Positions 63,627 to 64,000 of a DNA stretch of 64,000 bases are shown in pieces. How positions within the stretch are numbered: the stretch's first letter is position 1; every line of letters starts with the position of its first letter. The stretch is from contig CAJQUW010014293.1 of assembly GCA_907163375.1 (NCBI GenBank), positions 124,001 to 188,000 on the forward strand, written 5' to 3'. The notes under the pieces were generated by a model. That model ran no database searches and had not been told where the DNA came from. It saw nothing but the letters and a program-made list of their open reading frames with translations. A program made the position numbers and the translations under genes. The stretch is from Prostheceraeus crozeri. Taxonomy: Eukaryota > Platyhelminthes > Polycladida > Euryleptidae.

Positions 63627-64000
63627 ATGACAAGCCCTCCGACAACACCAAACACAAAATTCTCTTCTCCATCCTCAACACCAAACGCTCCAACGAAGGT
63701 AGAGAAGGTGTTATTACCAGCGGACAACGAAGAGAGTGTATGTGAGAAGGAGTGTCCCGACTTAACAGGCGTGAGGTGGAAGTATCTCCAGTACGATACT
63801 GACGATGTGATGGAGATCACCAGCACCAAATTCCTCCACCAATTATGGGAGTGGTAAACCCCTAACTCCCAGCCACGAACTATGGCGGAGTGGGAGTATA
63901 TTGACAAAGTGAGGCTCGCAGTGGAAGAGCGATTAAAGCAACTGAACTGTTTTTGTTATCTATGTGAAGCCAGACTCTGGGACGATATTGACGATGAAGA
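63627..64000 (+). CDS. Unknown protein divergent from PolB, copy C (cut by window edge)
   Basis: Starts MTSPPTTPNTKFSSPSSTPN; DLTGVRWKYLQYDTDDVMEI and FLHQLWEW are shared with copy B. Past about 110 codons it continues with CYLCEARLWDDIDDE, unlike copy B. It appears broken (about one break) in the part seen. Confidence 0.5.

Larger units (their letters stand above)
46615..64000. mobile_element. Polinton/Maverick copy C (right end outside window)
   Basis: Starts AGTAGTAAGAAAACGGCG at 46615 and runs opposite to A and B. The flank 46609..46614 (GACTGC) should be its duplicated target; the other end is not seen. It has the best-kept gene set: about five or six breaks, with most genes open. It is inserted in the RT remnant, some 350 bp from copy B. 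Confidence 0.93.

Noticed and set aside
1-64000. tRNA or rRNA genes
   Set aside because: No cloverleaf with A/B boxes or rRNA core sequence was noticed; a tRNA scan would be decisive.

Overview
The window is eukaryotic, AT-rich and almost wholly made of mobile DNA. Spliced genes with GT-AG introns, TATA and CCAAT boxes, AATAAA signals, Polintons, a Ty3/Gypsy-type retroelement, a Penelope-like fragment, a BED-finger hAT and foldback MITEs all point to an animal genome. A marine invertebrate fits best, but the sequence does not fix the species, and I recognise no host gene.

Layout. Copy A of a Polinton/Maverick family fills 1..8400 on the minus strand. Its PolB half lies outside the window, and its terminal inverted repeat (TIR) ends exactly at 8400. 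From 8401 to about 9886 is a gag-protease fragment of a Ty3/Gypsy-like element. From 9.9 to 22.4 kb is non-Polinton DNA: several palindromes, the 5' end of a hAT transposon (12585 onward), a 4.9-kb stretch bounded by inverted repeats (13748..18614), a 338-bp MITE (18615..18952), a roughly 1-kb foldback (19882..20955) and a Penelope-like reverse transcriptase scrap. From about 22.46 to 24.49 kb is an RT-RNase H-integrase fragment of the same retroelement family. Copy B is a full-length Polinton at 24488..46260 (21,773 bp). It has TIRs starting AGTAGTAAG and a 6-bp target duplication, AATGTG, on both sides, and it lies inside the retroelement's RT region. A 354-bp RT remnant (46261..46614) separates it from copy C (46615 to beyond 64000), which runs the opposite way.

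The Polinton family. The gene order is the same wherever copies overlap. From the TIR inward it reads: a spliced basic-tailed protein, a small zinc-finger protein, an exonuclease-like protein, a conserved 136-aa protein, a membrane-anchored RING-like protein, a basic core/membrane-active-like protein, the packaging ATPase, a 230-aa conserved protein, a Cys-rich protein overlapping the integrase, a chromodomain integrase, a pX-like basic protein, the double-jelly-roll major capsid protein and the adenain-like protease. Next comes a short block transcribed the other way, with two small PC4-like proteins and a TATA-binding-protein (TBP)-like protein. Then come two related structural-type proteins, the protein-primed DNA polymerase (PolB), and, divergent from PolB, an unknown acidic protein. 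Copy B also has a left arm with a coiled-coil gene and two small TATA-box genes. All three copies are broken in places, but they are very alike, so the family was active recently.

The most notable observation is the transcription block. A two-repeat TBP-like protein sits beside two PC4-like proteins, inside an element whose own promoters carry clear TATA boxes. The second is that the genes nearest the two ends of the coding region (the basic-tailed protein and PolB) have the same 5' design: the start codon alone is exon 1, followed by an intron of 67-68 nt and a second exon starting GCATC.
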